From: DATKDP01 sp035546335
Lineage (GTDB): Bacteria > Acidobacteriota > Thermoanaerobaculia > Gp7-AA8
Direction: 5' to 3'
Assembly (NCBI GenBank): GCA_035546335.1
Contig: DATKDP010000005.1
Coordinates: 41,228-105,227 of the forward strand
Length of the DNA: 64,000 nucleotides
Shown: one piece after another, positions 18,168 through 26,378 of the stretch
Layout: each line of letters begins with the position of its first letter
Numbering within the stretch: position 1 is the first letter of the stretch
The notes under the pieces: model-generated
Seen by the model: only the letters and a program-made list of their open reading frames with translations
What the model was told of the DNA's origin: nothing
The model's database searches: none
Made by a program: the position numbers and the translations under genes

Positions 18168-19052
18168 CTACAGCAGGTGCCCGAGCGAGTCGTCGAGCTC
18201 GGCGTAGCGGAACGAATACCCCGCTTCGAGCGCCCGTCCGGGGACGACCCGCTGGCTGGCGAGCAGCAACGCGCCGGCCATCTCACCGAGGACGAGCCGG
18301 AGCGCGAAGGGGGGAACGGGAAGGATCGCCGGGCGGTGCAGCGCGGAGGCGAGCCGGCGCGTGAATTCGGCATTCGTCACCGGCGCGGGGGCGGTGGCGT
18401 TGAAGACGCCTTCGACCGCCGGATCGCGCAGCGCCCAATCGATCAGTCCCACCACGTCGTCGCGATCGATCCACGACATCCACTGGTCTCCCCTCCCGAT
18501 GCGACCACCTGCGAACAGTTTGAAGGGGAGCATCATCCGAGGCAGGGCACCGCCATCCGTTCCGAGCACGATGCCGAAGCGAAGGATCACCACGCGAGCC
18601 AGGGGCTGCGCAGTGCGCGCTGCCGATTCCCAATCGCGCGTCAGCTTCGAGAGGAAATCGAATCCCGGTTGCGAGTCCTCGGTCAGCACCTCGTTTCCGC
18701 GAGATCCGTAGTAGCCGATGGCGGAGGCATTGATCAGCACGCGCCGTCTTCCGGGCTCCGTTCGGAACGCGCCGACGATCCATTCGGTGCTGCGCAGGCG
18801 GCTCTCCCGGAGCGCCTCTTTCCGATCCTCGCTCCATCGTCCCCTGGCGATGTTCTCCCCCGCGAGATTGATCACGGCGTCGGCCGTCGCCACCTCCTCG
18901 CGAAACTGTGGCCCGTCCCAGCCGACACCGCGTCCGACCGTCACGCTCGCCGGGCGCCTGGAGATCACCACGACCTCGTCGCCGCGCTCGAGCCGATGCC
19001 GGACAACAGCCGAGCCGATGAATCCACTGCCACCTGAAACGACGACTTTCAT
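18168..19052 (-). CDS. TIGR01777-type NAD(P)-dependent epimerase/oxidoreductase
   Basis: 294 residues from the ATG at 19052, the usual family length; upstream in-frame codons lack a Rossmann start. MKVVVSGGSGFIGSAVVRHRL gives the GxxGxxG dinucleotide-binding motif (residues 7-13). NASAIGYYG around residue 125 is the family's active-site region, and the phrases INLAGENIARGRW and LRFGIVLGTDGGALPRM are typical. The C-terminal DUF1731-like segment ends with ELDDSLGHLL. Members (YfcH in E. coli, SDR39U1 in animals) are cytosolic short-chain dehydrogenase relatives without a settled substrate. It stands alone between a repeat array and an orphan terminator. Confidence 0.9.
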   Translation of the reverse strand: MKVVVSGGSGFIGSAVVRHRLERGDEVVVISRRPASVTVGRGVGWDGPQFREEVATADAVINLAGENIARGRWSEDRKEALRESRLRSTEWIVGAFRTEPGRRRVLINASAIGYYGSRGNEVLTEDSQPGFDFLSKLTRDWESAARTAQPLARVVILRFGIVLGTDGGALPRMMLPFKLFAGGRIGRGDQWMSWIDRDDVVGLIDWALRDPAVEGVFNATAPAPVTNAEFTRRLASALHRPAILPVPPFALRLVLGEMAGALLLASQRVVPGRALEAGYSFRYAELDDSLGHLL

Positions 19053-19143
19053 GAGGTCATCTCGATCGTACGCCGAAACCCTCGTCCCGCTCACACGTCT
19101 CATTCATTGAATGTCGAGGTAGACTCATCTCCTACCCTCCTGC

Positions 19144-19184
19144 ACGAAGCCCCGCCCTCACCCGGCGGGGTTTTCGTCGTTTTT
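19144..19184 (+). terminator. Orphan plus-strand terminator-like hairpin
   Basis: Stem CCCCGCC/GGCGGGG with a 7-base loop, flanked by ACGAA/TTCGT, then TTTTT at 19180-19184. Both neighbouring genes run on the minus strand and no plus-strand gene ends here, so it may end an unannotated short RNA. Confidence 0.6.
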
Positions 19185-19303
19185 CCGAGGGGCGAGGGGC
19201 GAGAGACGAGGGGCGAGGAAAGAGAGGCGAGCAGATTCCGGATCTATTCTCTGCCTCGATCACATCTCGTCTCTCGTCTCTCATCTCTCGTCTCTCGTCT
19301 CTA
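19185..19303. repeat. Inverted heptamer arrays (GAGGCGA/GAGACGA type)
   Basis: Left arm 19185-19232 has GGCGAGG/GGCGAGA/GACGAGG units; right arm 19264-19303 has the complementary CTCGTCT/CTCATCT units. The right arm begins exactly at the tsaD stop codon, so the hairpin would lie at that gene's 3' end. Confidence 0.85.
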
Positions 19304-20356
19304 ACCACCAACCGCCATCCTCGACCGCGCCTTCACGCGCAGCGGATCGCCGGAGACGTTCCCCAGCCGGCGAAGTCCGGCAAACGCGATCATCGCCGCA
19401 TTATCGGTGCAGTAGCGTCGTTCCGGGAGCCGGATCGACAAACCAGCCTCGGCGCACCAGGAGGTTGCGCGCTCGCGAAGCTCGGTGTTGGCGGCGACGC
19501 CGCCGGCGACTGCGAGCTCCCCGGGTCGCCGCGCTGAATCGAGCGATCGCCAGATCGTCTCGAGTCGGTCGAGGATCTGATCGACGACGGCCTTCTGGAA
19601 CGACGCACAGAAGCCGGCGAGCCGGACGAGAGTCTCGCGATCCATCGATTCGATCGGCGGAGTCAATCCTTCCCGCCTGGCGAGGCGAATCGAGTTCGAC
19701 TTCAGACCGGAAAAGGAAAAGTCGACCGATCCGTCCTTGAACCGTGCGAGCGGAAAGTCATAGCGCGCCGGATCGCCGTCGCGTCCTCGGGCCTCGATCT
19801 GAGGTCCCCCGGGATAGGGGAGACCGATGAACTTGGCGACTTTGTCGAAGACTTCCCCCGCGGCATCATCGCGGGTCCTGTTGATCATACGCGCGCCCTC
19901 ACTCGCTCGCACGTCATAGACCGAAGAATGCCCTCCCGAGACGACGAGGCTGAGAAAGCGATCCGGCATGGGAATCGCCGGACCGGAGAGCTGGAGATAG
20001 GGAGAGTCGATATGACCCTCGAGGTGATTCACGGCGACGAGCGGAATTCGAAGACCATACGCGAGTCCCTGCGCTGCCGACAGACCGACGAGCAGCGCCC
20101 CGATGAGACCCGGACCGGATGTCACTGCAATTGCCGAGACTTCCGAGAGCGCGACTCCGGCCTCGTCGAGAGACTGATCGATCAACGGCATCAGATGCTG
20201 GAGATGCTCGCGGGAGGCGATCTCCGGTACGACACCGCCGAAGGGGCGGTGGCGCTCGATCTGCGAGGCGATGAGATTGCTGCGCACGGTCCCGTCACCC
20301 TCCAGGATGGCAACGGAGGTCTCATCACACGAGGTTTCGATTCCCAGAATCCGCAT
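19301..20356 (-). CDS. tsaD: tRNA N6-adenosine threonylcarbamoyltransferase
   Basis: 351 residues from the ATG at 20356; the frame runs 53 codons further upstream but those match nothing. TsaD transfers the threonylcarbamoyl group from TC-AMP to A37 of ANN-decoding tRNAs, working with TsaB and TsaE in the cytosol. Visible motifs: MRILGIETSCDETSVAIL at the N-terminus, metal ligands in VNHLEGH (His111, His115), SGGHSSVYDV, DDAAGEVFDKVAK, GGPQIEARG, and FSFSGLKS. The C-terminal metal Asp is in CTDNAAMIAFAG. It is divergent from valS. Its stop codon abuts a heptamer array. Confidence 0.97.
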   Translation of the reverse strand: MRILGIETSCDETSVAILEGDGTVRSNLIASQIERHRPFGGVVPEIASREHLQHLMPLIDQSLDEAGVALSEVSAIAVTSGPGLIGALLVGLSAAQGLAYGLRIPLVAVNHLEGHIDSPYLQLSGPAIPMPDRFLSLVVSGGHSSVYDVRASEGARMINRTRDDAAGEVFDKVAKFIGLPYPGGPQIEARGRDGDPARYDFPLARFKDGSVDFSFSGLKSNSIRLARREGLTPPIESMDRETLVRLAGFCASFQKAVVDQILDRLETIWRSLDSARRPGELAVAGGVAANTELRERATSWCAEAGLSIRLPERRYCTDNAAMIAFAGLRRLGNVSGDPLRVKARSRMAVGG

Positions 20357-20494
20357 GGCCGGCACCGGAGAGCAGTGTAGCCGAATGCAGGGAACGTGCG
20401 CGCTCCCCTTCGGGACTGGAATTGTCCCACGACGCGGTCGCCGGGGGGTCGGGAGCCCGCCTTTCAGCGTCTCCATTGCGACGAGGTCAGAGGC

Positions 20495-20500
20495 TATAAT
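20495..20500 (+). promoter_or_regulatory. -10 hexamer of the valS promoter
   Basis: A perfect TATAAT 24 bases upstream of the valS ATG. There is no good -35 at 17 bases, TTGCGA being only 13 away. Expected start near 20507, giving a short leader. Confidence 0.5.
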
Positions 20501-20523
20501 GCCCTTCTTTTTCACGACGGACG

Positions 20524-23157
20524 ATGACGCAGGAAGAGCTCTCGAAACGCTATCACCCCGCTGAGTTCGAACAGCGCTGGTACCACTTCTGGGAAGACGA
20601 AGGATTCTTCACTCCGGTGGTCGATCGCGAGATTCCGAATTTCTCGATCGTGATTCCCCCGCCGAACGTGACCGGGCGGCTGCACATCGGACACGCTCTG
20701 GTCAACTCGCTTCAGGACATTCTGGTGCGCTGGAAGCGGATGAGCGGCTTCAACACGCTCTGGCTTCCTGGCACGGATCACGCCGGAATCGCCACGCAGA
20801 TGGTCGTCGAGCGGGAGCTGGCGAAGGAAGGGATCTCACGTCTCGAGCTGGGACGCGACGAATTCGTCGCTCGCGTCTGGTCGTGGAAGGAAGATCACAA
20901 GAATCAGATCAAGGATCAGCTCGTTCGCATGGGTGTCTCGTGCGACTGGAGTCGCGAGCGCTTCACTCTCGACGACGGCCTCTCGCGCGCCGTGCGTCAC
21001 GTCTTCGTCCGTCTCTACGAAGAGGGATTGATCTACCGCGACGTGGCGATGGTGAACTGGTGCCCGCGCTGCAGAACGGCGATCTCCGACATCGAAGTCG
21101 AATACCGCGAGGTCACGGGACGGCTCTATCACATCGACTACCCGGTGACCGGCTCGGACGTGCGCCTGACCGTCGCCACGACACGGCCGGAGACGATGCT
21201 CGGCGACACGGCGGTGGCCGTTCATCCCGGCGACGAGCGCTATCGCCATCTGATCGGACAGACGGTCGAGCTGCCGCTCGCCGGCCGGCGCATTCCGATC
21301 ATCGGCGACTCCGTTCTCGTCGATCCGGAGTTCGGCACCGGCGTGGTCAAAGTCACACCGGCACACGATCGGAACGACTACGAGTCGGGAATCAGGAACG
21401 AGCTCCCGCGCCTGCAGGTGATCGACGAGGCGGGGCGAATGACGCCGGAGGCAGGGGCGACGTTCGAAGGTCTCGACCGAACGGAAGCGAGAGCGCTGGT
21501 TCTCGAACGGCTCGAGAACGAGGGGTTTCTACGGGCGACGCACGATCACATTCACGCCGTCGGCTTCTGCGGAAAGTGCGATGCGGTCGTCGAGCCGATG
21601 GTCTCGCGCCAGTGGTTCGTCAGGATCGCCCCGCTGGCGGAGCCCGCCGTCGAGCTGGTGCGCAACGGGACGATCACCATCGTTCCGCAATCGTGGGAGT
21701 CGACCTACTTCAACTGGATGGAGAACATTCACGACTGGTGCATCTCGCGCCAGCTGTGGTGGGGGCACCGGATTCCGGCCTTCTACTGTGAATGCGGCGG
21801 GGTCGTCGTCAGCGAGCAGGAGCCGGCGTCGTGCCCGCAGTGCGGGTCCGGCACGCTGGTGCAGGACTCCGACGTTCTCGACACCTGGTTCTCGTCGGCG
21901 CTCTGGCCGTTCTCGACGATGGGATGGCCCGAGCAGACGGAAGACTTTCGCGTCTTCTATCCGACGGACACGCTGATCACCGGTTTCGACATTCTCTTTT
22001 TCTGGGTCGCGCGCATGATCATGATGGGCGTTCGTTTCACCGGAAAGGCTCCCTTCTCGACGGTCTTTCTCAACGGCCTGGTTCGGGACGAGCACGGTCA
22101 GAAGATGTCGAAGTCGAAGGGGAATGTCATCGACCCACTCGACGTGATCGACGAATTCGGAGCCGACGCCGTACGCTTCACCCTCGCGATTCTGGCGACG
22201 GGACGCGACATTCCTCTGGCGCGAAACCGGATGCAGGGATATTCGGCATTCGCCAACAAGATCTGGAATGCTTCACGATTCGCCCTGATGCACATCGACG
22301 TCGAGCTTCGCGACGCGAGCCCCATCGAGCGCGACGAGCTCGAGGCGGTCGAGCGCTGGATCCTCTCGCGACTGAATCGAACCACGGCGGACGTGAACCG
22401 CGCCCTGGCGAGCTTCCGCTTCGACGAGGCAGCCAACACCATCTATCACTTCTTCTGGCACGAGCTGTGTGACTGGTACATCGAGTTCGCCAAGCCGGTG
22501 CTGCTCGCACGCCATGGGGATGCCCACGACCGGCGCAGAGCGAAGCGCGTCCTTCTCGAAGTTCTCGATCGCTCGCTCAGGCTCCTCCATCCGTTCATGC
22601 CCTTCATCACCGAGGAGATCTGGCAGAAGTTGAAGGGGGCCCATCCGTCAGTCATGGTGGCGCCTTATCCGATCGAACACGAGATTCTCGACGATCCGGA
22701 AGCGGAGCGAATGATTGCCGTGATCCAGCAGATGATCACGACGATTCGCAATCTGCGGGCTGAGAGGGGCTTTGCGCCGAAGGATCGGTTTCGGCTGTTT
22801 CTGCAGATCGCGAACGATCGCGAGCGACGCTTCTTCGAGAACGCCGGCTATCTGCTGATCGAGCAGGCACGGCTCGACGAGGTCGTGTTCAACGAGCCTC
22901 CTCCCGCCGGCGCACATCGCGATCTGATCGCCGGCATCGAGCTCGCCGTCGAGTTTCCGCACAAGGAAGTGAGCCCCGAGCAGGGCGAAAAAGTACGCCG
23001 CGAGATCGAGCAGATCGGGCGTGAGCTGGCCTCGGTCACCGGACGCCTGGAGAACGACGAATTCGTTCGCAAGGCTCCGCCAGCGGTCGTCGATCAGGCT
23101 CGGCAGCGTAAGGTGGAGCTGATCGCACGTCTCGAGAAACTGCAGCAGAACCTATGA
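20524..23157 (+). CDS. valS: Valine--tRNA ligase
   Basis: 877 residues, a normal ValRS length. It charges tRNA-Val with valine in the cytosol and edits mischarged threonine. Class I signatures: HIGH at residues 54-57 (PPPNVTGRLHIGHAL) and KMSKS at 527-531. The editing domain (CP1) lies between, with TTRPETMLGDTAVAVHP; zinc-type cysteines occur near 350-440. The C-terminal 60 residues form the tRNA-binding coiled-coil arm (EQIGRELASVTGRLENDEFVRKAP). TATAAT lies 24 bases upstream of the ATG. It overlaps birA by 4 bases (ATGA), so the two are co-translated. Confidence 0.98.
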   Translation: MTQEELSKRYHPAEFEQRWYHFWEDEGFFTPVVDREIPNFSIVIPPPNVTGRLHIGHALVNSLQDILVRWKRMSGFNTLWLPGTDHAGIATQMVVERELAKEGISRLELGRDEFVARVWSWKEDHKNQIKDQLVRMGVSCDWSRERFTLDDGLSRAVRHVFVRLYEEGLIYRDVAMVNWCPRCRTAISDIEVEYREVTGRLYHIDYPVTGSDVRLTVATTRPETMLGDTAVAVHPGDERYRHLIGQTVELPLAGRRIPIIGDSVLVDPEFGTGVVKVTPAHDRNDYESGIRNELPRLQVIDEAGRMTPEAGATFEGLDRTEARALVLERLENEGFLRATHDHIHAVGFCGKCDAVVEPMVSRQWFVRIAPLAEPAVELVRNGTITIVPQSWESTYFNWMENIHDWCISRQLWWGHRIPAFYCECGGVVVSEQEPASCPQCGSGTLVQDSDVLDTWFSSALWPFSTMGWPEQTEDFRVFYPTDTLITGFDILFFWVARMIMMGVRFTGKAPFSTVFLNGLVRDEHGQKMSKSKGNVIDPLDVIDEFGADAVRFTLAILATGRDIPLARNRMQGYSAFANKIWNASRFALMHIDVELRDASPIERDELEAVERWILSRLNRTTADVNRALASFRFDEAANTIYHFFWHELCDWYIEFAKPVLLARHGDAHDRRRAKRVLLEVLDRSLRLLHPFMPFITEEIWQKLKGAHPSVMVAPYPIEHEILDDPEAERMIAVIQQMITTIRNLRAERGFAPKDRFRLFLQIANDRERRFFENAGYLLIEQARLDEVVFNEPPPAGAHRDLIAGIELAVEFPHKEVSPEQGEKVRREIEQIGRELASVTGRLENDEFVRKAPPAVVDQARQRKVELIARLEKLQQNL

Positions 23158-23921
23158 CCACGACCGACCTCACGCAACTCGCCTCCCGACTCCGGGTCAT
23201 CGAGTCGATCGCGCTCGTGCCGCGCGTGAGCTCGACCAACGAGGTCGCTCGGCGGGTCATCGCAGAGTGTTTCGAGAACGACATCCCCATTCCCTCCGCG
23301 ATCATCGTCGCTCGCGAGCAGCTCGCCGGCAGGGGACGCAACAGCCGGCGCTGGTTCTCTCCCAGGGACCGCGGGATCTACGCGACGATCCTTCGCTCGA
23401 TGAATATCGCCGATCTGGCGATCCTTCCGCTGGCCATCGCCAACATGCTCGCCCATTTTCTGCGAGAGACATTCCGCATCGACGCGAAGATCAAGTGGCC
23501 GAACGACATCGTCGTCGATGGAAAAAAGATCGCCGGCGTGCTGATCGAAGCGAAGACGCGTGAAGACGAAGCCTGCGTCGCCATCGGAATCGGCATCAAT
23601 CTCGCCGATCTCGGCGGCGATGCTCCGGAGAACGTCACCTCCATCGAGGAAACGTCGCCTGTCGAGCACGTCGAGCTCGAGCATGCCACCTGGGCTTTCA
23701 TCGAATTCGCAGACCGCACGCTCGCTGCCGGCGCCAACCGCCAGACCATCCTTTCCGAATGGCGCCGTCTCACCGTCCATCAGCCGGGCGATCGAATTCA
23801 TTGCATCATCGGCGACCGCAGCATCTCCGGAACCTGGGGAGGGATCGACGAGCTCGGCCGAGCCCTGATCCGTCATGGAAGCGAGACGGTTCCTGTCTCC
23901 TCGGGCGACTTGATCAGCTGA
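23154..23921 (+). CDS. birA: Biotin--[acetyl-CoA-carboxylase] ligase, without DNA-binding domain
   Basis: 255 residues. It makes biotinyl-AMP and transfers biotin to the biotin carboxyl carrier protein. The biotin-binding loop GRGRNSRRW is at residues 59-67, followed by IKWPNDIVVDGKKIAGVLIE, the adenylate-binding core, and GIGINL. The small C-terminal SH3-like domain follows (GDRSISGTWGGIDELG). The protein starts directly at the catalytic domain: there is no winged helix, so it is a group I ligase and cannot repress biotin genes. It overlaps valS by ATGA. A heptamer array starts 3 bases after the stop codon. Confidence 0.93.
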   Translation: MTTTDLTQLASRLRVIESIALVPRVSSTNEVARRVIAECFENDIPIPSAIIVAREQLAGRGRNSRRWFSPRDRGIYATILRSMNIADLAILPLAIANMLAHFLRETFRIDAKIKWPNDIVVDGKKIAGVLIEAKTREDEACVAIGIGINLADLGGDAPENVTSIEETSPVEHVELEHATWAFIEFADRTLAAGANRQTILSEWRRLTVHQPGDRIHCIIGDRSISGTWGGIDELGRALIRHGSETVPVSSGDLIS

Positions 23922-23923
23922 GG

Positions 23924-24098
23924 GGAAGGCAGAAGGCAGAGGGCAGAGGGGGCAGAGGCAGAGGAAACCTGAAACCTGAAAACGTGATTGTTGGAGGCTT
24001 CGGGTTTCACTCTTCAGGTTTCAGGTTTCAGGTTTCGGGTTTTCTGCCTTCTGCCTTCTGCCCTCTGCCCTCTGCCCTCTGCCTTCTGCCCTCCTCCC
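23924..24098. repeat. Inverted heptamer arrays of two kinds
   Basis: Order: GGCAGAA/GGCAGAG units, then GAAACCT units, a non-repeated middle, then AGGTTTC units and finally CTGCCTT/CTGCCCT units. The second half is the reverse complement of the first in nested order, so the transcript could fold into one long hairpin. It fills the space between birA and coaX. Confidence 0.9.
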
Positions 24099-24101
24099 CG
24101 C

Positions 24102-24110
24102 TGGTATCAT
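24102..24110 (+). promoter_or_regulatory. Extended -10 promoter of coaX
   Basis: TGGTATCAT matches the TGnTATAAT extended -10 class. Transcription would start near 24117, two bases before the coaX ATG, so the mRNA may be leaderless; no Shine-Dalgarno is present. Confidence 0.5.
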
Positions 24111-24118
24111 TCACCCGG

Positions 24119-24910
24119 ATGAACAGCAACCTCCTCGTCGTCGATGTCGGCAACACCAACATCGTGCTCGGCGTCTACCAGGGCGAGCACCTCGTCGCCT
24201 CCTGGCGTCTTGCCACCGCACGCGACCGGACCGCCGACGAGTACGGCATCCTCGCTCGTCAGCTGGTGAGCGGGACGACCAGCGATCCGATCGCCGGCGC
24301 CATCGTCTCTTCCGTCGTTCCCCCTCTGAACACGACCATCGAGCAGATGCTCGGGCGCTACTTCGACGTCGCTCCCCTCTTCGTCGAGCCGGGGACGAAG
24401 AGCGGGATGCCGATTCACACCGAGAATCCACTCGAGGTCGGTGCCGATCGCATCGTCAACGCCGTGGCCGCACATCACATCTACGGCGGACCGTCGGTCG
24501 TCGTCGACTTCGGCACGGCGACGACCTTCGACCTCGTCTCCGCGCAGGGAGAGTACGAGGGAGGTGTCATCGCTCCGGGGCTCATGATCTCGTCCGAAGC
24601 GCTCTTCGCGCGCGCCGCGCGGCTTCCGCGCGTCGAGATCCGCCGCCCCTCCCATCTGATCGGCACGAACACCGTCGCCAGCATGCAGTCGGGAATCTAT
24701 TTCGGATACCTCGGGCTCGTCGACGGGATCCTCGCCCGGATTCGCGACGAGGTGCCCGGTCTCGAGCACGTCATCGCGACGGGAGGACTCGCCCCACTTC
24801 TCGCCGCCGACAGCCGGTACATCGACCAGGTCGACGAAGAGCTGACGCTCAAGGGGCTGAAGATCATCTACGACCGCAATCGATCGAGCCTCCGGGGAAA
24901 ACGGCGGTGA
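24119..24910 (+). CDS. coaX: Type III pantothenate kinase
   Basis: 263 residues from the ATG at 24119; the frame is open upstream only because the repeat array lacks stops. It phosphorylates pantothenate, the first step of CoA synthesis, in the cytosol. ASKHA-fold motifs: DVGNTN (residues 9-14) for phosphate binding, GADRIVNAVAA, DFGTATTFD with the catalytic Asp, GGVIAPG, and IATGGLAP near the C-terminus. It is followed 27 bases later by rpiA, probably in the same transcript. birA, also an early-position enzyme for a cofactor, lies upstream beyond the array. Confidence 0.96.
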   Translation: MNSNLLVVDVGNTNIVLGVYQGEHLVASWRLATARDRTADEYGILARQLVSGTTSDPIAGAIVSSVVPPLNTTIEQMLGRYFDVAPLFVEPGTKSGMPIHTENPLEVGADRIVNAVAAHHIYGGPSVVVDFGTATTFDLVSAQGEYEGGVIAPGLMISSEALFARAARLPRVEIRRPSHLIGTNTVASMQSGIYFGYLGLVDGILARIRDEVPGLEHVIATGGLAPLLAADSRYIDQVDEELTLKGLKIIYDRNRSSLRGKRR

Positions 24911-24937
24911 GTTGCTGGCCTGGATCAGGAGAACCTC

Positions 24938-25624
24938 ATGGGCTCTGACGCGCGCGCACTGAAGATCGATGCCGCCCGCGCTGCGATCGCCGAAGTCCGC
25001 TCCTCGATGGTCGTGGGACTCGGTACGGGGAGCACCGCAGAAGAATTCATCCGGCTTCTCGGCGAGGAAACTGCGGCAGGCAGGCTGACTGCGATCACCG
25101 CCGTCTGCACGTCGAACTGGACTGTAGATCTCGCCCGTTCACTCGGAATCTCCTGCGTCGCTCTTTCCGATGTGGACGGAATCGATCTCGCCGTCGACGG
25201 AGCGGACGAGATCGATCCCCACCTCCGCATGATCAAGGGACGGGGGGGCGCGTTGCTGCGCGAGAAGATCGTCGAGCAGGCGGCGAAACGCTTTCTGGTG
25301 ATCGCCGACGGATCGAAGGAAGTCGAGCGCCTCGGAGGCGTGCCTCTTCCTGTCGAGGTCGTGCAGTTCGTCTCGGCGACGATGCTGCGCCGTTTCGAGA
25401 CGCTGGGGCTGCCGTCATCCCTCCGCCATCGAGACGGCCGGCCGCTGGTGACCGACGAAGGACATCACCTGATCGACCTGGTGCTTCCTTCCGATCGGGA
25501 CGTCGCCGAGGTCGTCACCGAGATCCGCCGTTTTGCGGGCGTCGTGGAGACCGGCTTCTTCCCCGACGAGGCGACCGAGGCGATCATCGCCCGGAGGAAC
25601 GGCGTCGTGCGACGCCGGCGGTGA
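24938..25624 (+). CDS. rpiA: Ribose-5-phosphate isomerase A
   Basis: 228 residues, normal for RpiA. It interconverts ribose 5-phosphate and ribulose 5-phosphate in the pentose phosphate pathway. GLGTGSTAEEFI (about 27-38) is the phosphate-binding loop, DGADEIDP (about 87-94) holds the catalytic Asp pair, and KGRGGALLREKI (about 100-111) holds the base. ADGSKEVERLG follows as in the family. The ATG has AGGAGA 6 bases upstream. It is 27 bases behind coaX. Confidence 0.97.
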   Translation: MGSDARALKIDAARAAIAEVRSSMVVGLGTGSTAEEFIRLLGEETAAGRLTAITAVCTSNWTVDLARSLGISCVALSDVDGIDLAVDGADEIDPHLRMIKGRGGALLREKIVEQAAKRFLVIADGSKEVERLGGVPLPVEVVQFVSATMLRRFETLGLPSSLRHRDGRPLVTDEGHHLIDLVLPSDRDVAEVVTEIRRFAGVVETGFFPDEATEAIIARRNGVVRRRR

Positions 25625-25686
25625 CGCGCCATGTGGCTGAGGGATGACGGCTCGAGTCATCCGGGGTGGCGGAAACGACACCCACC

Positions 25687-26322
25687 CTACTTGGCCAGCT
25701 TCTTCGGCACGATCACGCCGATCCTCCACTGGTGGTCTTCCCAATGGATGGAGATGACCGAGACGAAGGGAACGTCGAGCGGCTTGTCGATCTTCGTCTC
25801 GAACAGCGGATAGAGCGGAGTCGGATTCTCGTAATGCCAGACGAGCTCGGCCCGACCGACCAGAGGATCGGCAGGATGGCGGACGAAGTTCTGAACACGA
25901 TCGTACACCTTCTCCGCGATCTTTCCGCGGAATACGGGACCGCGGGCGCTGGGCATGGTTCCGAGGATCCGGAATCCATCGCTCGTCACCCTGCCGGCCC
26001 AGGTCTCGGTGCCGTCCGACTCCCCTGTTTCGGTCACCGTCAAAAGACCCGCTGATTCGAGATTCCGAAGCGTGCGAACCGCTTTCTCATCGTAATCGTC
26101 CTTCGGCGAGCGCGGGCCATAGGAGACGCGCTGCGGCACCTCGGCGTAGATCGGCTCGCGACTGAAGACGCGCGAGCGGATGAGCGACTCGGCTCTCTCC
26201 GCGGTCAGCGTATCGGGTCTGGAGCAGCCGGCGGAGCCGAAATTGAGGGCGAGAATGATCAGTACCGCGACTGACGACGCGAGAAGAGCTCCCGGCAATC
26301 CTTGACTCCGTCTATCTCGCAT
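25687..26322 (-). CDS. Predicted lipoprotein of unknown function
   Basis: 211 residues from the ATG at 26322 (GGGGGA upstream); an upstream frame extension lacks signal features. Residues 1-33 form an uncleaved-then-lipidated signal: a hydrophobic stretch GALLASSVAVLIILAL and a SAGC box with Cys33. The mature part has a segment KAVRTLRNLESAGLLTVTETG that resembles a small winged-helix/beta domain, followed by a beta-rich C-terminal half with WEDHQWRIGVIV. I do not recognise a family. It is divergent from the RND transporter gene with a 56-base gap, so the two may share regulation. Confidence 0.7.
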   Translation of the reverse strand: MRDRRSQGLPGALLASSVAVLIILALNFGSAGCSRPDTLTAERAESLIRSRVFSREPIYAEVPQRVSYGPRSPKDDYDEKAVRTLRNLESAGLLTVTETGESDGTETWAGRVTSDGFRILGTMPSARGPVFRGKIAEKVYDRVQNFVRHPADPLVGRAELVWHYENPTPLYPLFETKIDKPLDVPFVSVISIHWEDHQWRIGVIVPKKLAK

Positions 26323-26378
26323 GGTATCCCCCCGCGGGTGCATCCTCCAGCAAGCACATTGCCCGCCACACAAAATCC

